Assembly: GCF_000092985.1 (NCBI RefSeq)
Contig: NC_014211.1
Location: 248,001 to 312,000, forward strand
DNA: 64,000 nucleotides
Origin: Nocardiopsis dassonvillei subsp. dassonvillei DSM 43111
GTDB taxonomy: Bacteria; Actinomycetota; Actinomycetes; Streptosporangiales; Streptosporangiaceae
Direction: 5' to 3'
The notes beneath the pieces are model-generated. The model was not told the origin of the DNA. It made no database searches and was given only the letters and a program-made list of their open reading frames with translations. This document shows positions 24,301-34,138 of this stretch, piece after piece. Position 1 is the first letter of the stretch. Every line of letters begins with the position of its first letter. Both the position numbers and the translations under genes were made by a program.

Positions 24301-24367
24301 AACGGTCTTCGCCGTCGTCGGCATCCTGGTGACGGTGATCTCCGTCGCCCTCTGGCTGGTCCTGTAG
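21341..24367 (+). CDS. large Trp-rich repeat protein with C-terminal DUF4190-like membrane domain
   Basis: 1008 residues; GTG at 21341 (MTDNGGERRDSDAEDSW) after GGGAGAGG. Residues 1 to about 920 are acidic and low-complexity, dominated by Asp, Pro, Ala, Gly, Ser and evenly spaced Trp, in loose repeats such as QPWEDAPVADRRDPLDDGLG and ASWDAP. Two nearly identical 94-bp DNA copies lie 387 bp (129 codons) apart. From about residue 600 the chain becomes more Asp/Tyr-rich (YDDDP, EYAYDDDPEP). The last 75 residues contain two membrane segments (LWLGVASLLPGVGLVTAVLALL and a C-terminal GILVTVISVALWLVL) like DUF4190 proteins. I expect a long disordered cytoplasmic region tethered to the membrane. Function unknown. 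It sits between rpoC and the str operon with terminators on both sides, so it is probably its own transcription unit. Confidence 0.8.
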   Translation: MTDNGGERRDSDAEDSWFKPSENRYRTQSDYQDPLESEGTADTVFPDSGGYAGLSSSRPAMVEPYPEALGGPPPPVSHGISYPGAGSAAYQPLTRIPGEAEEPSLPSVAASAQVPLPSERGTDRPEAWSDGPRTQEIPALDDRDAPDTGQPRDEHSSAPGSSTAAEQPWGSGAPLDDDRNAPSWEAPSDTVGGARGSAARDADAPARGDDRGASALWPDPPATAGSAQGGPADGPRSWDTPASDASGQPWDDASASGASGGQPWEDAPVADRRDPLDDGLGTASWDAPASAAAGAAARPWEDDTRSSPSWDADAPARGDDRGASAPWADSPGTGGSLEGGPAGGSRPWDAPSPSAPGQPWEDAPARGQDTADDGLGPASWEAPSSGVSGGQPWEDAPVADRRDPLDDGLGMASWDAPAPGARSWEDGTRSPSSRDVDAPGGGDRDPAPWPEASGSGGPAEGTRPWDPGSAGDRGTWNADRGAQPWDDAPAGGTRDPLDDGLGPASWEAPASGASGRPWDDSAPGRGRDAADDGLAPASWETRPSSSTDRPWGPDPAGDRGPWTADRGGQPWEDGTRASSGWDDDAPVRDRGPASWTDVPGPDGSSWDDDAPADRSWDDRAPRHGADERGADAWDDRPYDDDPLGGDRARGRSWDDDELGGDFRGADSTPAGADAPDAWAPSGRTDDRPGADSGGSWGDGYGDELSPSGLGTGSGNTWAFDRNDPRLPDVVREAEQRRRESSSGRAETVDWGGPDTGELSAAVPGADDPLGAIADMQSRARSRDQDLPDDPGGATQMFDARALAGEGDWEDDDEFRRDVPPRGDDGADYGHYDDDPEGPEYAHDGDAERPEPEYAYDDDPEPRGDERDDRDDPEYEDGFTPADYGMPAAPAGRSKRRKDPIADEFPGFGDRPLGGEAGDAYPGYDSIDFLADTERGATLTLWLGVASLLPGVGLVTAVLALLVTGPRAKRAIRESRGQLDGLGLITTGTVFAVVGILVTVISVALWLVL
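22114..22594 (+). repeat. near-identical 94-bp direct repeats inside the Trp-rich gene
   Basis: 22114-22207 and 22501-22594 differ at a single position (CACGGCC versus CATGGCC). The offset of 387 bp keeps frame. A second pair (starting 21941 and 22271, 330 bp apart) is also nearly identical over about 45 bp. Confidence 0.9.
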
Positions 24368-24373
24368 CGCGAC

Positions 24374-24411
24374 GGCCGCCTCTCGGGGACAATCGTCCCC
24401 GGGAGGCGGCC
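24374..24411 (+). terminator. terminator after the Trp-rich protein gene
   Basis: GGCCGCCTC pairs with GAGGCGGCC, with an inner GGGGAC-aatc-GTCCCC stem; 6 nt after the stop codon. Confidence 0.75.
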
Positions 24412-24534
24412 TTCAGCCGTCGTCCGCGCTCTCTGCGAAGCGGGGCCGAGCAGCCCCGGGACCGCGTAGACTGGTGGTGACCCACGGCTGAGCGAGGATC
24501 CGTCCCGACGGTTCCCGCCATGTCGCACATCGTT

Positions 24535-24563
24535 TTGACCGTCCTGACGGCAAGCGGTAGCCT
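24535..24563 (+). promoter_or_regulatory. promoter of the str operon (rpsL-rpsG-fusA-tuf)
   Basis: TTGACC (24535-24540), 17-nt spacer, TAGCCT (24558-24563). The predicted start near 24570 leaves a leader of about 255 nt before rpsL. A TAGACT at 24466-24471 may be a further upstream -10, without a matching -35. No gene is supported between 24412 and 24825. Confidence 0.7.
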
Positions 24564-24825
24564 GTGTGATTGTGCCCGTGAGTCGACGGGTCGCACATGT
24601 GTGTGCGGCGCCCGGTTCCGCAGACGAGGACCTACGGTGCGCGGCGCATGTGAACCCCCTCCCATGATTCGACCTCTCGGTCGGGTGTGATCTCGTTTTC
24701 GCCATGCGCGGGAACGAACGCGACACGCCCGACATCGGGGGTCGGGGAGGTTCGGGAAATCCAGCAGGTCAATAGCGATATCGGCTACGAGAACCGGCGT
24801 AGGTCACGAGGAAGACGGAGACGCG

Positions 24826-25197
24826 GTGCCCACCATCCAGCAGCTGGTCCGCAAGGGCCGACAGGACAAGGTCGCAAAGAACAAGACCCCGGCGCTGAAG
24901 GGGAGTCCGCAGCGTCGTGGTGTGTGCACTCGTGTCTACACCACCACGCCCAAGAAGCCGAACTCCGCTCTGCGCAAGGTCGCCCGAGTCAAGCTGAGCA
25001 GCCAGATCGAGGTCACGGCCTACATCCCCGGCATCGGCCACAACCTGCAGGAGCACAGCATCGTGCTCGTGCGCGGTGGCCGTGTGAAGGACCTGCCGGG
25101 TGTCCGTTACCGCATCGTGCGCGGCTCGCTCGACACGCAGGGTGTCCGTAACCGCAAGCAGGCGCGTAGCCGTTACGGCGCCAAGAAGGAGAAGTAA
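24826..25197 (+). CDS. rpsL: 30S ribosomal protein S12
   Basis: 123 residues, highly conserved. It carries TTTPKKPNSALRKVARV and GGRVKDLPGVRY, with both lysines whose mutation gives streptomycin resistance (Lys42/43 and Lys87 positions) in the sensitive form. S12 lies at the decoding centre. GTG start at 24826 (MPTIQQLVRKGRQ) after GGAAGACGGAGAC. rpsG begins 2 nt after its stop. Confidence 0.98.
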   Translation: MPTIQQLVRKGRQDKVAKNKTPALKGSPQRRGVCTRVYTTTPKKPNSALRKVARVKLSSQIEVTAYIPGIGHNLQEHSIVLVRGGRVKDLPGVRYRIVRGSLDTQGVRNRKQARSRYGAKKEK

Positions 25198-25199
25198 GC

Positions 25200-25670
25200 A
25201 TGCCGCGCAAGGGCCCGGCGCCGAAGCGCCAGCTCATCACCGACCCGGTCTACGGCTCGCCGCTCGTCACCGCACTGATCAACAAGGTGCTGCTCGACGG
25301 CAAGCGCTCCATCGCCCAGAGCGTCGTCTACGACGCCCTGGAGGGTGCTCGCGAGAAGACCGGCCAGGACCCTCTCGTCGTCCTGAAGCGGGGTCTGGAC
25401 AACGTCAAGCCCGCGCTCGAGGTCCGCAGCCGCCGCGTCGGCGGCGCGACCTACCAGGTGCCGGTCGAGGTTCGCGCCTCCCGGTCCACCACGCTGGCCC
25501 TGCGCTGGCTGGTCTCCTACGCGCGCCAGCGCCGTGAGAAGACCATGACCGAGCGTCTGATGAACGAGCTGGTCGACGCCAGCAACGGTCTCGGCGCGGC
25601 TGTCAAGAAGCGTGAGGACACGCACAAGATGGCCGAGTCGAACAAGGCCTTCGCGCACTACCGCTGGTAA
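25200..25670 (+). CDS. rpsG: 30S ribosomal protein S7
   Basis: 156 residues, the standard length, beginning MPRKGPAPKRQLITDPVYG and ending AESNKAFAHYRW. S7 nucleates assembly of the 30S head and contacts the E-site tRNA; in many bacteria it also represses the str operon. The ATG at 25200 is 2 nt after the rpsL stop (AAGGAGAAGTAAGC gives the ribosome-binding site inside rpsL). Confidence 0.98.
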   Translation: MPRKGPAPKRQLITDPVYGSPLVTALINKVLLDGKRSIAQSVVYDALEGAREKTGQDPLVVLKRGLDNVKPALEVRSRRVGGATYQVPVEVRASRSTTLALRWLVSYARQRREKTMTERLMNELVDASNGLGAAVKKREDTHKMAESNKAFAHYRW

Positions 25671-25710
25671 TTCCGGCGGGTTCGAAACAGACCGAGGGAC
25701 GACGAGCCTC

Positions 25711-27825
<2,115 letters not shown>

Positions 27826-27846
27826 TCGCGAACACGTAACCAGCCC

Positions 27847-27868
27847 GCTCCCCGTCCACGCGGGGAGC
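27847..27868 (+). promoter_or_regulatory. fusA-tuf intergenic hairpin
   Basis: GCTCCCCG-tccacg-CGGGGAGC, perfect 8-bp stem, 38 bp before tuf. It may be an RNA processing or stability element or a weak terminator; no T-run. Confidence 0.5.
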
Positions 27869-27905
27869 GAGCACCAGACAGCTCTGTACGTCTAGGAGAC
27901 ATCCA

Positions 27906-29099
27906 GTGGCGAAAGCAAAGTTCGAGCGGACTAAGCCGCACGTCAACATCGGCACCATCGGTCACATCGACCACGGCAAGACCACGCTGACCGCGGCCAT
28001 CACCAAGGTGCTGCACGACGCGTACCCGGACCTGAACCCGTTCACGCCGTTCGAGGACATCGACAACGCTCCTGAGGAGCGCGAGCGCGGTATCACCATC
28101 TCCGTCGCCCACGTCGAGTACCAGACCGAGGCGCGTCACTACGCCCACGTGGACTGCCCCGGTCACGCCGACTACGTGAAGAACATGATCACCGGTGCGG
28201 CGCAGATGGACGGCGCCATCCTGGTCGTGGCCGCCACCGACGGCCCGATGCCGCAGACCAAGGAGCACGTGCTCCTGGCCCGCCAGGTCGGCGTGCCCTA
28301 CATCGTGGTGGCCCTGAACAAGGCCGACATGGTGGACGACGAGGAGATCTTCGAGCTCGTCGAGCTCGAGGTCCGCGAGCTCCTCAGCGAGTACGAGTTC
28401 CCCGGCGACGACGTCCCCGTCACCAAGGTCTCCGCGCTCAAGGCGCTGGAGGGCGACGAGGAGTGGGGCAAGGCCGTCCTGGAGCTCATGGGCACCGTGG
28501 ACCAGTTCATCCCCGAGCCCGAGCGTGACACCGAGAAGCCCTTCCTCATGCCGATCGAGGACGTCTTCTCGATCACCGGTCGCGGCACCGTCGTCACCGG
28601 TCGCATCGAGCGCGGCATCGTCAACGTCAACGAGACCGTCGACATCGTCGGTATCAAGGACGAGAAGCAGACCACCACGGTCACCGGTGTCGAGATGTTC
28701 CGCAAGCTGCTCGACCAGGGCCAGGCCGGCGACAACGTCGGTCTGCTCCTGCGCGGCATCAAGCGCGAGGACGTCGAGCGCGGCCAGGTCGTCATCAAGC
28801 CCGGCACGACCACCCCGCACACCGAGTTCGAGGCCCAGGTCGTCATCCTGTCCAAGGACGAGGGTGGCCGCCACACGCCGTTCTTCAACAACTACCGCCC
28901 GCAGTTCTACTTCCGCACCACGGACGTCACCGGCGTCGTGACGCTGCCGGAGGGCACCGAGATGGTCATGCCCGGTGACAACACCGAGATGACCGTCCAG
29001 CTCATCCAGCCCGTCGCGATGGAGGACGGCCTGAAGTTCGCCATCCGCGAGGGTGGCCGGACCGTGGGCGCGGGTCGCGTCACGAAGATCCTCAAGTAG
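27906..29099 (+). CDS. tuf: elongation factor Tu
   Basis: 397 residues. G1 GHIDHGKTTLTAAI, the switch I region RGITISVAHVEY, G3 DCPGHADYVKNM, G4 NKADMVDD. EF-Tu carries aminoacyl-tRNA to the A site. GTG start at 27906 (MAKAKFERTKPHVNIG) after TAGGAGACATCCA. Only one tuf copy is seen here; streptomycetes can have several elsewhere. Two strong hairpins at 29107-29174 follow. Confidence 0.98.
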   Translation: MAKAKFERTKPHVNIGTIGHIDHGKTTLTAAITKVLHDAYPDLNPFTPFEDIDNAPEERERGITISVAHVEYQTEARHYAHVDCPGHADYVKNMITGAAQMDGAILVVAATDGPMPQTKEHVLLARQVGVPYIVVALNKADMVDDEEIFELVELEVRELLSEYEFPGDDVPVTKVSALKALEGDEEWGKAVLELMGTVDQFIPEPERDTEKPFLMPIEDVFSITGRGTVVTGRIERGIVNVNETVDIVGIKDEKQTTTVTGVEMFRKLLDQGQAGDNVGLLLRGIKREDVERGQVVIKPGTTTPHTEFEAQVVILSKDEGGRHTPFFNNYRPQFYFRTTDVTGVVTLPEGTEMVMPGDNTEMTVQLIQPVAMEDGLKFAIREGGRTVGAGRVTKILK

Positions 29100-29106
29100 T
29101 ACCCGT

Positions 29107-29174
29107 GCGGGGGCGGCCCCTTCGGAGCCGTCCCCGCCGTGGTGGGCGGGCCGTGGGTCCACGGCCCGCCCACC
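29107..29174 (+). terminator. double-hairpin terminator of the str operon
   Basis: First stem 29107-29117/29127-29137 (11 bp with one G-T). Second stem 29141-29154/29161-29174 (14 bp, perfect) with loop GGGTCC. The rest of the gap up to rpsJ (29175-29351) must hold the S10 promoter, but I could not fix it. Confidence 0.75.
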
Positions 29175-29351
29175 AGCACACAAGACGTCATCGGGCTCTG
29201 TGACGGTGACGCACCGCAGGGGCAAGCCCTGTTGCGGTTTCTCAAGGGAATAGGGGCTCACGGCTACAACGGCGGATCCGCCGGGCCTGGGCGTCTGTGA
29301 CCGGGAACAGCTCACCGTTACGGACACTGAAGCGAAGGACGAACAGGCCAC

Positions 29352-29660
29352 ATGGCGGGACAGAAGATCCGCATTCGGCTAAAGGCCTATGACCACGAGG
29401 TCATCGACAGCTCGGCTCGCAAGATCGTCGAGACTGTGACGCGAACTGGCGCACAGGTCGCGGGCCCGGTGCCGCTGCCGACGGAGAAGAACGTTTACTG
29501 CGTCATCCGATCGCCGCACAAGTACAAGGACTCGCGCGAGCACTTCGAGATGCGCACGCACAAGCGGCTGATCGACATCATCGACCCCACGCCGAAGACG
29601 GTCGACTCGCTCATGCGACTCGACCTCCCGGCGGGCGTTGACATCGAGATCAAGCTTTAA
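29352..29660 (+). CDS. rpsJ: 30S ribosomal protein S10 (NusE)
   Basis: 102 residues, beginning MAGQKIRIRLKAYDHEVID and ending DLPAGVDIEIKL. Besides its place in the 30S head, S10 is NusE and links NusG to the leading ribosome; nusG is encoded at 8108. It is the first gene of the S10 operon, ATG at 29352 after GAAGCGAAGGACGAACAGGCC. rplC follows after 12 nt. Confidence 0.98.
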   Translation: MAGQKIRIRLKAYDHEVIDSSARKIVETVTRTGAQVAGPVPLPTEKNVYCVIRSPHKYKDSREHFEMRTHKRLIDIIDPTPKTVDSLMRLDLPAGVDIEIKL

Positions 29661-29672
29661 GGACGCACAGAC

Positions 29673-30323
29673 ATGGCCACCAAGCAGATCAAGGGAGTTC
29701 TGGGCGAAAAGCTCGGCATGACCCAGGTCTTCGACGACGCGGGCAAGATGGTGCCCGTGACGGTTCTGAAGGCCGGTCCGTGCGTCGTGAGCCGCATCCG
29801 GACTCCGGACACCGATGGCTACTCCGCCATCCAGCTCGGCTACGGGCAGATCAACCCGCGCAAGGTCAACAAGCCGCTCGGCGACTACCTGCGCGCGCAC
29901 GACCTGACCCCGCGCCGCCACTACGTCGAGGTCCGCACGACCGACGCCACCGAGTACACGCTCGGCCAGGAGGTCACCGCGGACAGCTTCGAGACCGGCC
30001 AGAAGGTCGACGTCACGGGCAAGAGCAAGGGCAAGGGCTTCGCGGGTGTGATGAAGCGCCACGGTTTCCGCGGCCTCTCCGCCTCGCACGGTACCCAGCG
30101 CAAGCACCGCTCGCCCGGCTCCATCGGCGGCTGCGCCACGCCCGGCCGCGTGTTCAAGGGCATGCGGATGGCCGGTCGCATGGGCAACGTGCGCAAGACC
30201 GTCCAGAACCTGACCGTTCACTCCGTCGACGCGGAGAAGGGACTCATCCTGGTCAAGGGTGCCGTCCCCGGTCCCAACGGCGGTCTGGTGCTCGTCCGCA
30301 CCGCTGTGAAGGGGGACAAGTAA
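29673..30323 (+). CDS. rplC: 50S ribosomal protein L3
   Basis: 216 residues. Signatures GVLGEKLGMTQVFDDAG at the N-terminus and the glycine-rich central extension (GFRGLSASHGTQRKHRSPGS) that reaches the peptidyl transferase centre. L3 starts 50S assembly. The ATG at 29673 is 12 nt after rpsJ with an AAGGACG ribosome-binding site; rplD starts 3 nt after its stop. Confidence 0.98.
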   Translation: MATKQIKGVLGEKLGMTQVFDDAGKMVPVTVLKAGPCVVSRIRTPDTDGYSAIQLGYGQINPRKVNKPLGDYLRAHDLTPRRHYVEVRTTDATEYTLGQEVTADSFETGQKVDVTGKSKGKGFAGVMKRHGFRGLSASHGTQRKHRSPGSIGGCATPGRVFKGMRMAGRMGNVRKTVQNLTVHSVDAEKGLILVKGAVPGPNGGLVLVRTAVKGDK

Positions 30324-30326
30324 GCC

Positions 30327-30998
30327 ATGGCCCAGATCGAGGTCAAGAACCCCGAGGGCGGCACCAAGGGCAGCGTCGAGCTGCCGGACACCGTCTTCGC
30401 CCAGCAGGTCAGCATCCCGCTGATCCACCAGGTCGTGAACGCCCAGCTCGCCGCTGGCCGTCAGGGCACGCACGCCACCAAGACCCGCGGCGACGTCCGC
30501 GGCGGTGGCAAGAAGCCCTACCGCCAGAAGGGCACGGGCCGGGCCCGCCAGGGTTCCATCCGCGCCCCGCAGTACACCGGCGGCGGCACGGTCCACGGAC
30601 CCCAGCCGCGCGACTACAGCCAGCGCACCCCCAAGAAGATGAAGGCCGCCGCCCTGCGCGGAGCCCTCTCGGACCGGGCGCGCCACGGCCGCATCCACGT
30701 CGTCAGCCAGTTCGTGGCCGAGGACCTGGAGAGCAAGTTCACGCAGACCGCTCTGAAGGCGCTGCGCCAGGTCACCGAGTCCGACAAGGTCCTGGTGGTG
30801 CTGGCCCGCGACGACGAGCACAACCGGCGCGCCCTGCGCAACGTCGAAGAGGTGCACATCCTCGACGCGGACCAGGTGAACACCTACGACGTCCTGTACT
30901 CGGACGACGTGGTCTTCACCGAGGCGGGCTACGCCGAGTTCCTGGCCCACGCGGCCGGTGCCTCCAAGGCCGCGCAGTCCGAGGAGGACGACCAGTGA
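30327..30998 (+). CDS. rplD: 50S ribosomal protein L4
   Basis: 223 residues. The conserved loop TKTRGDVRGGGKKPYRQKG reaches into the exit tunnel (macrolide site). L4 in enterobacteria also represses the S10 operon; whether this holds here is unknown. The Ala/Ser/Glu-rich tail ends EEDDQ. The 3' end overlaps rplW by 4 bp (GTGA). Confidence 0.98.
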   Translation: MAQIEVKNPEGGTKGSVELPDTVFAQQVSIPLIHQVVNAQLAAGRQGTHATKTRGDVRGGGKKPYRQKGTGRARQGSIRAPQYTGGGTVHGPQPRDYSQRTPKKMKAAALRGALSDRARHGRIHVVSQFVAEDLESKFTQTALKALRQVTESDKVLVVLARDDEHNRRALRNVEEVHILDADQVNTYDVLYSDDVVFTEAGYAEFLAHAAGASKAAQSEEDDQ

Positions 30999-31285
30999 GG
31001 ATCGCCGACCACCGGGACATCATCGTCGAGCCGGTGATCTCCGAGAAGAGCTACGGGCTCATGGACGAGAACAAGTACACGTTCATCGTCCGCCCGGACG
31101 CCAACAAGACCCAGATCAAGATCGCGATCGAGAAGATCTTCGAGGTGAAGGTCACGAGCGTGAACACGATCAACCGCAAGGGCAAGCGCAAGCGCACCCG
31201 CTTCGGTTACGGGAAGCGTCCCGACACCAAGCGCGCGATCGTCAGCGTCGCCGAGGGCGACCGGATCGACATCTTCGGTGTCTGA
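30995..31285 (+). CDS. rplW: 50S ribosomal protein L23
   Basis: 96 residues, MRIADHRDIIVEPVISEKSYG; L23 sits at the tunnel exit and docks trigger factor and SRP. The GTG at 30995 overlaps the rplD stop (GTGA), and GAGGAGGACGACCA just upstream supplies the ribosome-binding site, so translation is probably coupled. A frame open far upstream is an out-of-frame shadow of rplC/rplD. Confidence 0.97.
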   Translation: MRIADHRDIIVEPVISEKSYGLMDENKYTFIVRPDANKTQIKIAIEKIFEVKVTSVNTINRKGKRKRTRFGYGKRPDTKRAIVSVAEGDRIDIFGV

Positions 31286-31343
31286 CCTCTCCCGGGTCTG
31301 ACCGCTACACACCAAGCAACACGTAAAGGAATGCGCGAAGAAG

Positions 31344-32183
31344 ATGGGCATTCGTAAGTACAAGCCGACGACACCGGGTCGTCGCGGCTCCAGCGTGAGC
31401 GACTTCGTCGAGATCACGCGCTCGGAGCCCGAGAAGTCCCTGGTGCGTCCGCTCCACTCCAAGGGCGGTCGCAACGGCCACGGCCGCATCACCGCCCGCC
31501 ACCAGGGCGGTGGCCACAAGCGCGCCTACCGCGTGATCGACTTCCGTCGTCACGACAAGGACGGCGTGCCGGCCAAGGTCGCCCACATCGAGTACGACCC
31601 GAACCGCACCGCGCGCATCGCGCTGCTCCACTACGTGGACGGTGAGAAGCGCTACATCCTGGCTCCGGCCGGCCTCAAGCAGGGCGACCGGGTCGAGAAC
31701 GGTCCGCAGTCCGACATCAAGCCCGGCAACTGCCTCCCGCTGCGCAACATCCCCACGGGTACGTTCGTGCACGCGGTCGAGCTGAAGCCGGGCGGCGGCG
31801 CCAAGCTGGGCCGCTCCGCGGGCTCGCAGATCCAGCTCCTGGCCAAGGAGGGCAAGTACGCCACGCTGCGTATGCCCTCCGGTGAGATGCGCATGGTGGA
31901 GATCACCTGCCGCGCCACCGTCGGCCAGGTGGGCAACGCCGAGCAGTCCAACATCAACTGGGGCAAGGCCGGCCGCTCCCGCTGGAAGGGCAAGCGCCCG
32001 ACCGTCCGCGGTGTCGTGATGAACCCGGTCGACCACCCCCACGGTGGTGGTGAGGGCAAGACCTCCGGTGGCCGCCACCCGGTCAGCCCCTGGGGTAAGA
32101 AGGAAGGCCGGACCCGGGCCAAGAACAAGGCCAGCGACAAGCTCATCGTGCGGCGTCGGCGTAGCGGTAAGAAGAAGCGGTAA
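31344..32183 (+). CDS. rplB: 50S ribosomal protein L2
   Basis: 279 residues, MGIRKYKPTTPGRRGSSVSD. The C-terminal signature VRGVVMNPVDHPHGGGEG includes the conserved histidine near the peptidyl transferase centre. L2 is needed for subunit association. ATG at 31344 after TAAAGGAATGCGCGAAGAAG. rpsS follows after 12 nt. Confidence 0.98.
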   Translation: MGIRKYKPTTPGRRGSSVSDFVEITRSEPEKSLVRPLHSKGGRNGHGRITARHQGGGHKRAYRVIDFRRHDKDGVPAKVAHIEYDPNRTARIALLHYVDGEKRYILAPAGLKQGDRVENGPQSDIKPGNCLPLRNIPTGTFVHAVELKPGGGAKLGRSAGSQIQLLAKEGKYATLRMPSGEMRMVEITCRATVGQVGNAEQSNINWGKAGRSRWKGKRPTVRGVVMNPVDHPHGGGEGKTSGGRHPVSPWGKKEGRTRAKNKASDKLIVRRRRSGKKKR

Positions 32184-32195
32184 GGAGCACGTCTG

Positions 32196-32474
32196 ATGCC
32201 ACGTAGCCTTAAGAAGGGTCCCTTCGTCGACGACCACCTCATCAAGAAGGTGGAGTCGCAGAACGAGAAGGGGACCAAGAACGTCATCAAGACGTGGTCC
32301 CGGCGGTCCATGATCGTTCCGGAGATGATCGGTCACACGATCGCCGTCCACGACGGCCGCAAGCACGTCCCCGTGTTCGTGTCCGAGTCGATGGTCGGCC
32401 ACAAGCTCGGTGAGTTCGCTCCCACGCGTACTTTCCGCAGCCACGTCAAGGAAGACCGCCGTAGCCGCCGTTAG
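32196..32474 (+). CDS. rpsS: 30S ribosomal protein S19
   Basis: 92 residues, MPRSLKKGPFVDDHLIKKV to FRSHVKEDRRSRR. S19 forms a complex with S13 in the 30S head near the A-site tRNA; rpsM is at 43625. The ATG at 32196 follows TAAGGAGCACGTCTG, a clear Shine-Dalgarno that overlaps the rplB stop. Confidence 0.98.
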   Translation: MPRSLKKGPFVDDHLIKKVESQNEKGTKNVIKTWSRRSMIVPEMIGHTIAVHDGRKHVPVFVSESMVGHKLGEFAPTRTFRSHVKEDRRSRR

Positions 32475-32546
32475 CGGTTGCAGCAGCAGAAAGAACCATT
32501 TCTCCACGGTGAGTGGAGATGAATTTCCGTGAGCGAGGGAAAAGCG

Positions 32547-32915
32547 ATGGGAACGAGGGCACAGGCACGGTTCGTCCGTGTTACGCCCCGAAAGGCCCGC
32601 CGGGTGGTGGACCTTATTCGCGGGTTGCCCGCTGACGAGGCACAGGCGGTGCTCCGGTTCGCGCCCCAGTCGGCGAGCGAGCCTGTTGGCAAGGTGCTGG
32701 CTAGCGCCATCGCCAACGCCGAGCACAACGACAAGCTGGACCGCGGGACGCTGGTGGTCGAACGCGCGTGGGTGGACGAGGGTCCGACCCTGAAGCGCAT
32801 TCGTCCGCGAGGCTTCGGCCGCGCCTTCCGGGTGACCAAGCGCACGAGCCACATCACCGTGGTCGTCGCTGAGCGCTCGGGCGCCTCGTCCAAGACGAAG
32901 GAAAGGACCCGATAG
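32547..32915 (+). CDS. rplV: 50S ribosomal protein L22
   Basis: 122 residues from ATG 32547 (MGTRAQARFVRVTPRKARR), the start that matches the family and has GAGGGAAAAGCG in front. An in-frame GTG at 32529 would add MSEGKA and has only a weaker GGAG at longer spacing. L22 lines the exit tunnel with its beta-hairpin (RPRGFGRAFRVTKRTSH). The TAG stop overlaps the rpsC GTG by one base. Confidence 0.95.
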   Translation: MGTRAQARFVRVTPRKARRVVDLIRGLPADEAQAVLRFAPQSASEPVGKVLASAIANAEHNDKLDRGTLVVERAWVDEGPTLKRIRPRGFGRAFRVTKRTSHITVVVAERSGASSKTKERTR

Positions 32916-33721
32916 TGGGGCAGAAGGTAAACCCGCACGGGTTCCGCCTCGGAGTCACCACCGACTTCAAGAGCCGTTGGTACGCCGACAAGTCCTACAA
33001 GGACTACGTCAAGGAAGACGTCGCGATCCGTCGGATGCTGACCCGCGGCATGGAGCGCGCGGGCATCTCCAAGGTGGAGATCGAGCGCACCCGTGACCGC
33101 GTCCGCGTCGACGTCTACACCGCCCGGCCGGGCATCGTCATCGGCCGCCGCGGCGTCGAGGCCGACCGCATCCGGACCGACCTGGAGAAGCTGACCGGCA
33201 AGCAGGTCCAGCTGAACGTCTTCGAGGTCAAGAACCCCGAGATCGACGCGCAGCTCGTCGCCCAGGGCGTCGCCGAGCAGCTGAGCAGCCGCGTGGCCTT
33301 CCGCCGCGCGATGCGCAAGGCCATGCAGACCGCGATGAAGAGCGGTGCCAAGGGCATCCGCATCCAGTGCGGTGGCCGTCTGGGCGGGGCCGAGATGTCG
33401 CGCTCGGAGTTCTACCGCGAGGGCCGTGTGCCCCTGCACACCCTGCGCGCCGACATCGACTACGGCTTCTTCGAGGCCCGTACGACCTTCGGCCGCATCG
33501 GTGTGAAGGTCTGGATCTACAAGGGTGACGCGCCCGCCACCCGCGCCGAGCGTGAGGCGGCCCAGGCCGCGCAGCGCTCCGCCGGTGGCGGCGGTGGCGG
33601 TGGCGGCGGTCAGCGCCGCGAGCGCCCCCAGCGTCGTCGTCGCGGCGGTGCCGGTGGCGGCCAGCCGCAGAACGCCGAGGCCAAGGCCCCGGCCGAGTCC
33701 GCGAAGTCCGAGGGGAGCTGA
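32915..33721 (+). CDS. rpsC: 30S ribosomal protein S3
   Basis: 268 residues. KH type II domain with GXXG loop in VIGRRGVEADRIRTDLEKL; S3 forms the mRNA entry helicase site with S4 and S5. The C-terminal tail (from about residue 222) is a Gly run of nine followed by Arg-rich and Ala/Glu-rich low-complexity sequence, longer than in E. coli (233 residues) and typical of actinobacteria. GTG start at 32915 overlaps rplV by 1 nt. Confidence 0.97.
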   Translation: MGQKVNPHGFRLGVTTDFKSRWYADKSYKDYVKEDVAIRRMLTRGMERAGISKVEIERTRDRVRVDVYTARPGIVIGRRGVEADRIRTDLEKLTGKQVQLNVFEVKNPEIDAQLVAQGVAEQLSSRVAFRRAMRKAMQTAMKSGAKGIRIQCGGRLGGAEMSRSEFYREGRVPLHTLRADIDYGFFEARTTFGRIGVKVWIYKGDAPATRAEREAAQAAQRSAGGGGGGGGGQRRERPQRRRRGGAGGGQPQNAEAKAPAESAKSEGS

Positions 33722-33724
33722 CCA

Positions 33725-34138
33725 GTGCTTATTCCTCGTAAGGTCAAGTACCGCAAGCAGCACCACCCGGATCTGCGCGGCAAGGCCAAGGGCGGCACGA
33801 CGGTCACTTTCGGTGAGTTCGGCATCCAGGCCCTGGAGTCGGCCTACGTGACGAACCGTCAGATCGAGTCCGCTCGTATCGCCATGACGCGTCACATCAA
33901 GCGTGGCGGCAAGGTGTGGATCAACATCTTCCCGGACCGCCCGCTGACCAAGAAGCCCGCCGAGGTCCGCATGGGTTCCGGTAAGGGTTCCCCGGAGTGG
34001 TGGGTCGCGCCGGTCAAGCCCGGTCGCGTGATGTTCGAGCTGTCGGGCGTGCCCGAGGCCATCGCCAAGGAGGCGATGCGCCGTGCGATGCACAAGCTCC
34101 CGATGAAGTGCAAGTTCGTTACGCGGGAGGGGGAGTGA
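33725..34138 (+). CDS. rplP: 50S ribosomal protein L16
   Basis: 137 residues, MLIPRKVKYRKQHHPDLRG. MGSGKGSPEWWVAPVKPG is the conserved loop near the A site; L16 positions tRNA and is the site of some evernimicin resistance mutations. GTG start at 33725, 3 nt after rpsC. Its TGA overlaps the rpmC ATG by one base. Confidence 0.97.
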   Translation: MLIPRKVKYRKQHHPDLRGKAKGGTTVTFGEFGIQALESAYVTNRQIESARIAMTRHIKRGGKVWINIFPDRPLTKKPAEVRMGSGKGSPEWWVAPVKPGRVMFELSGVPEAIAKEAMRRAMHKLPMKCKFVTREGE

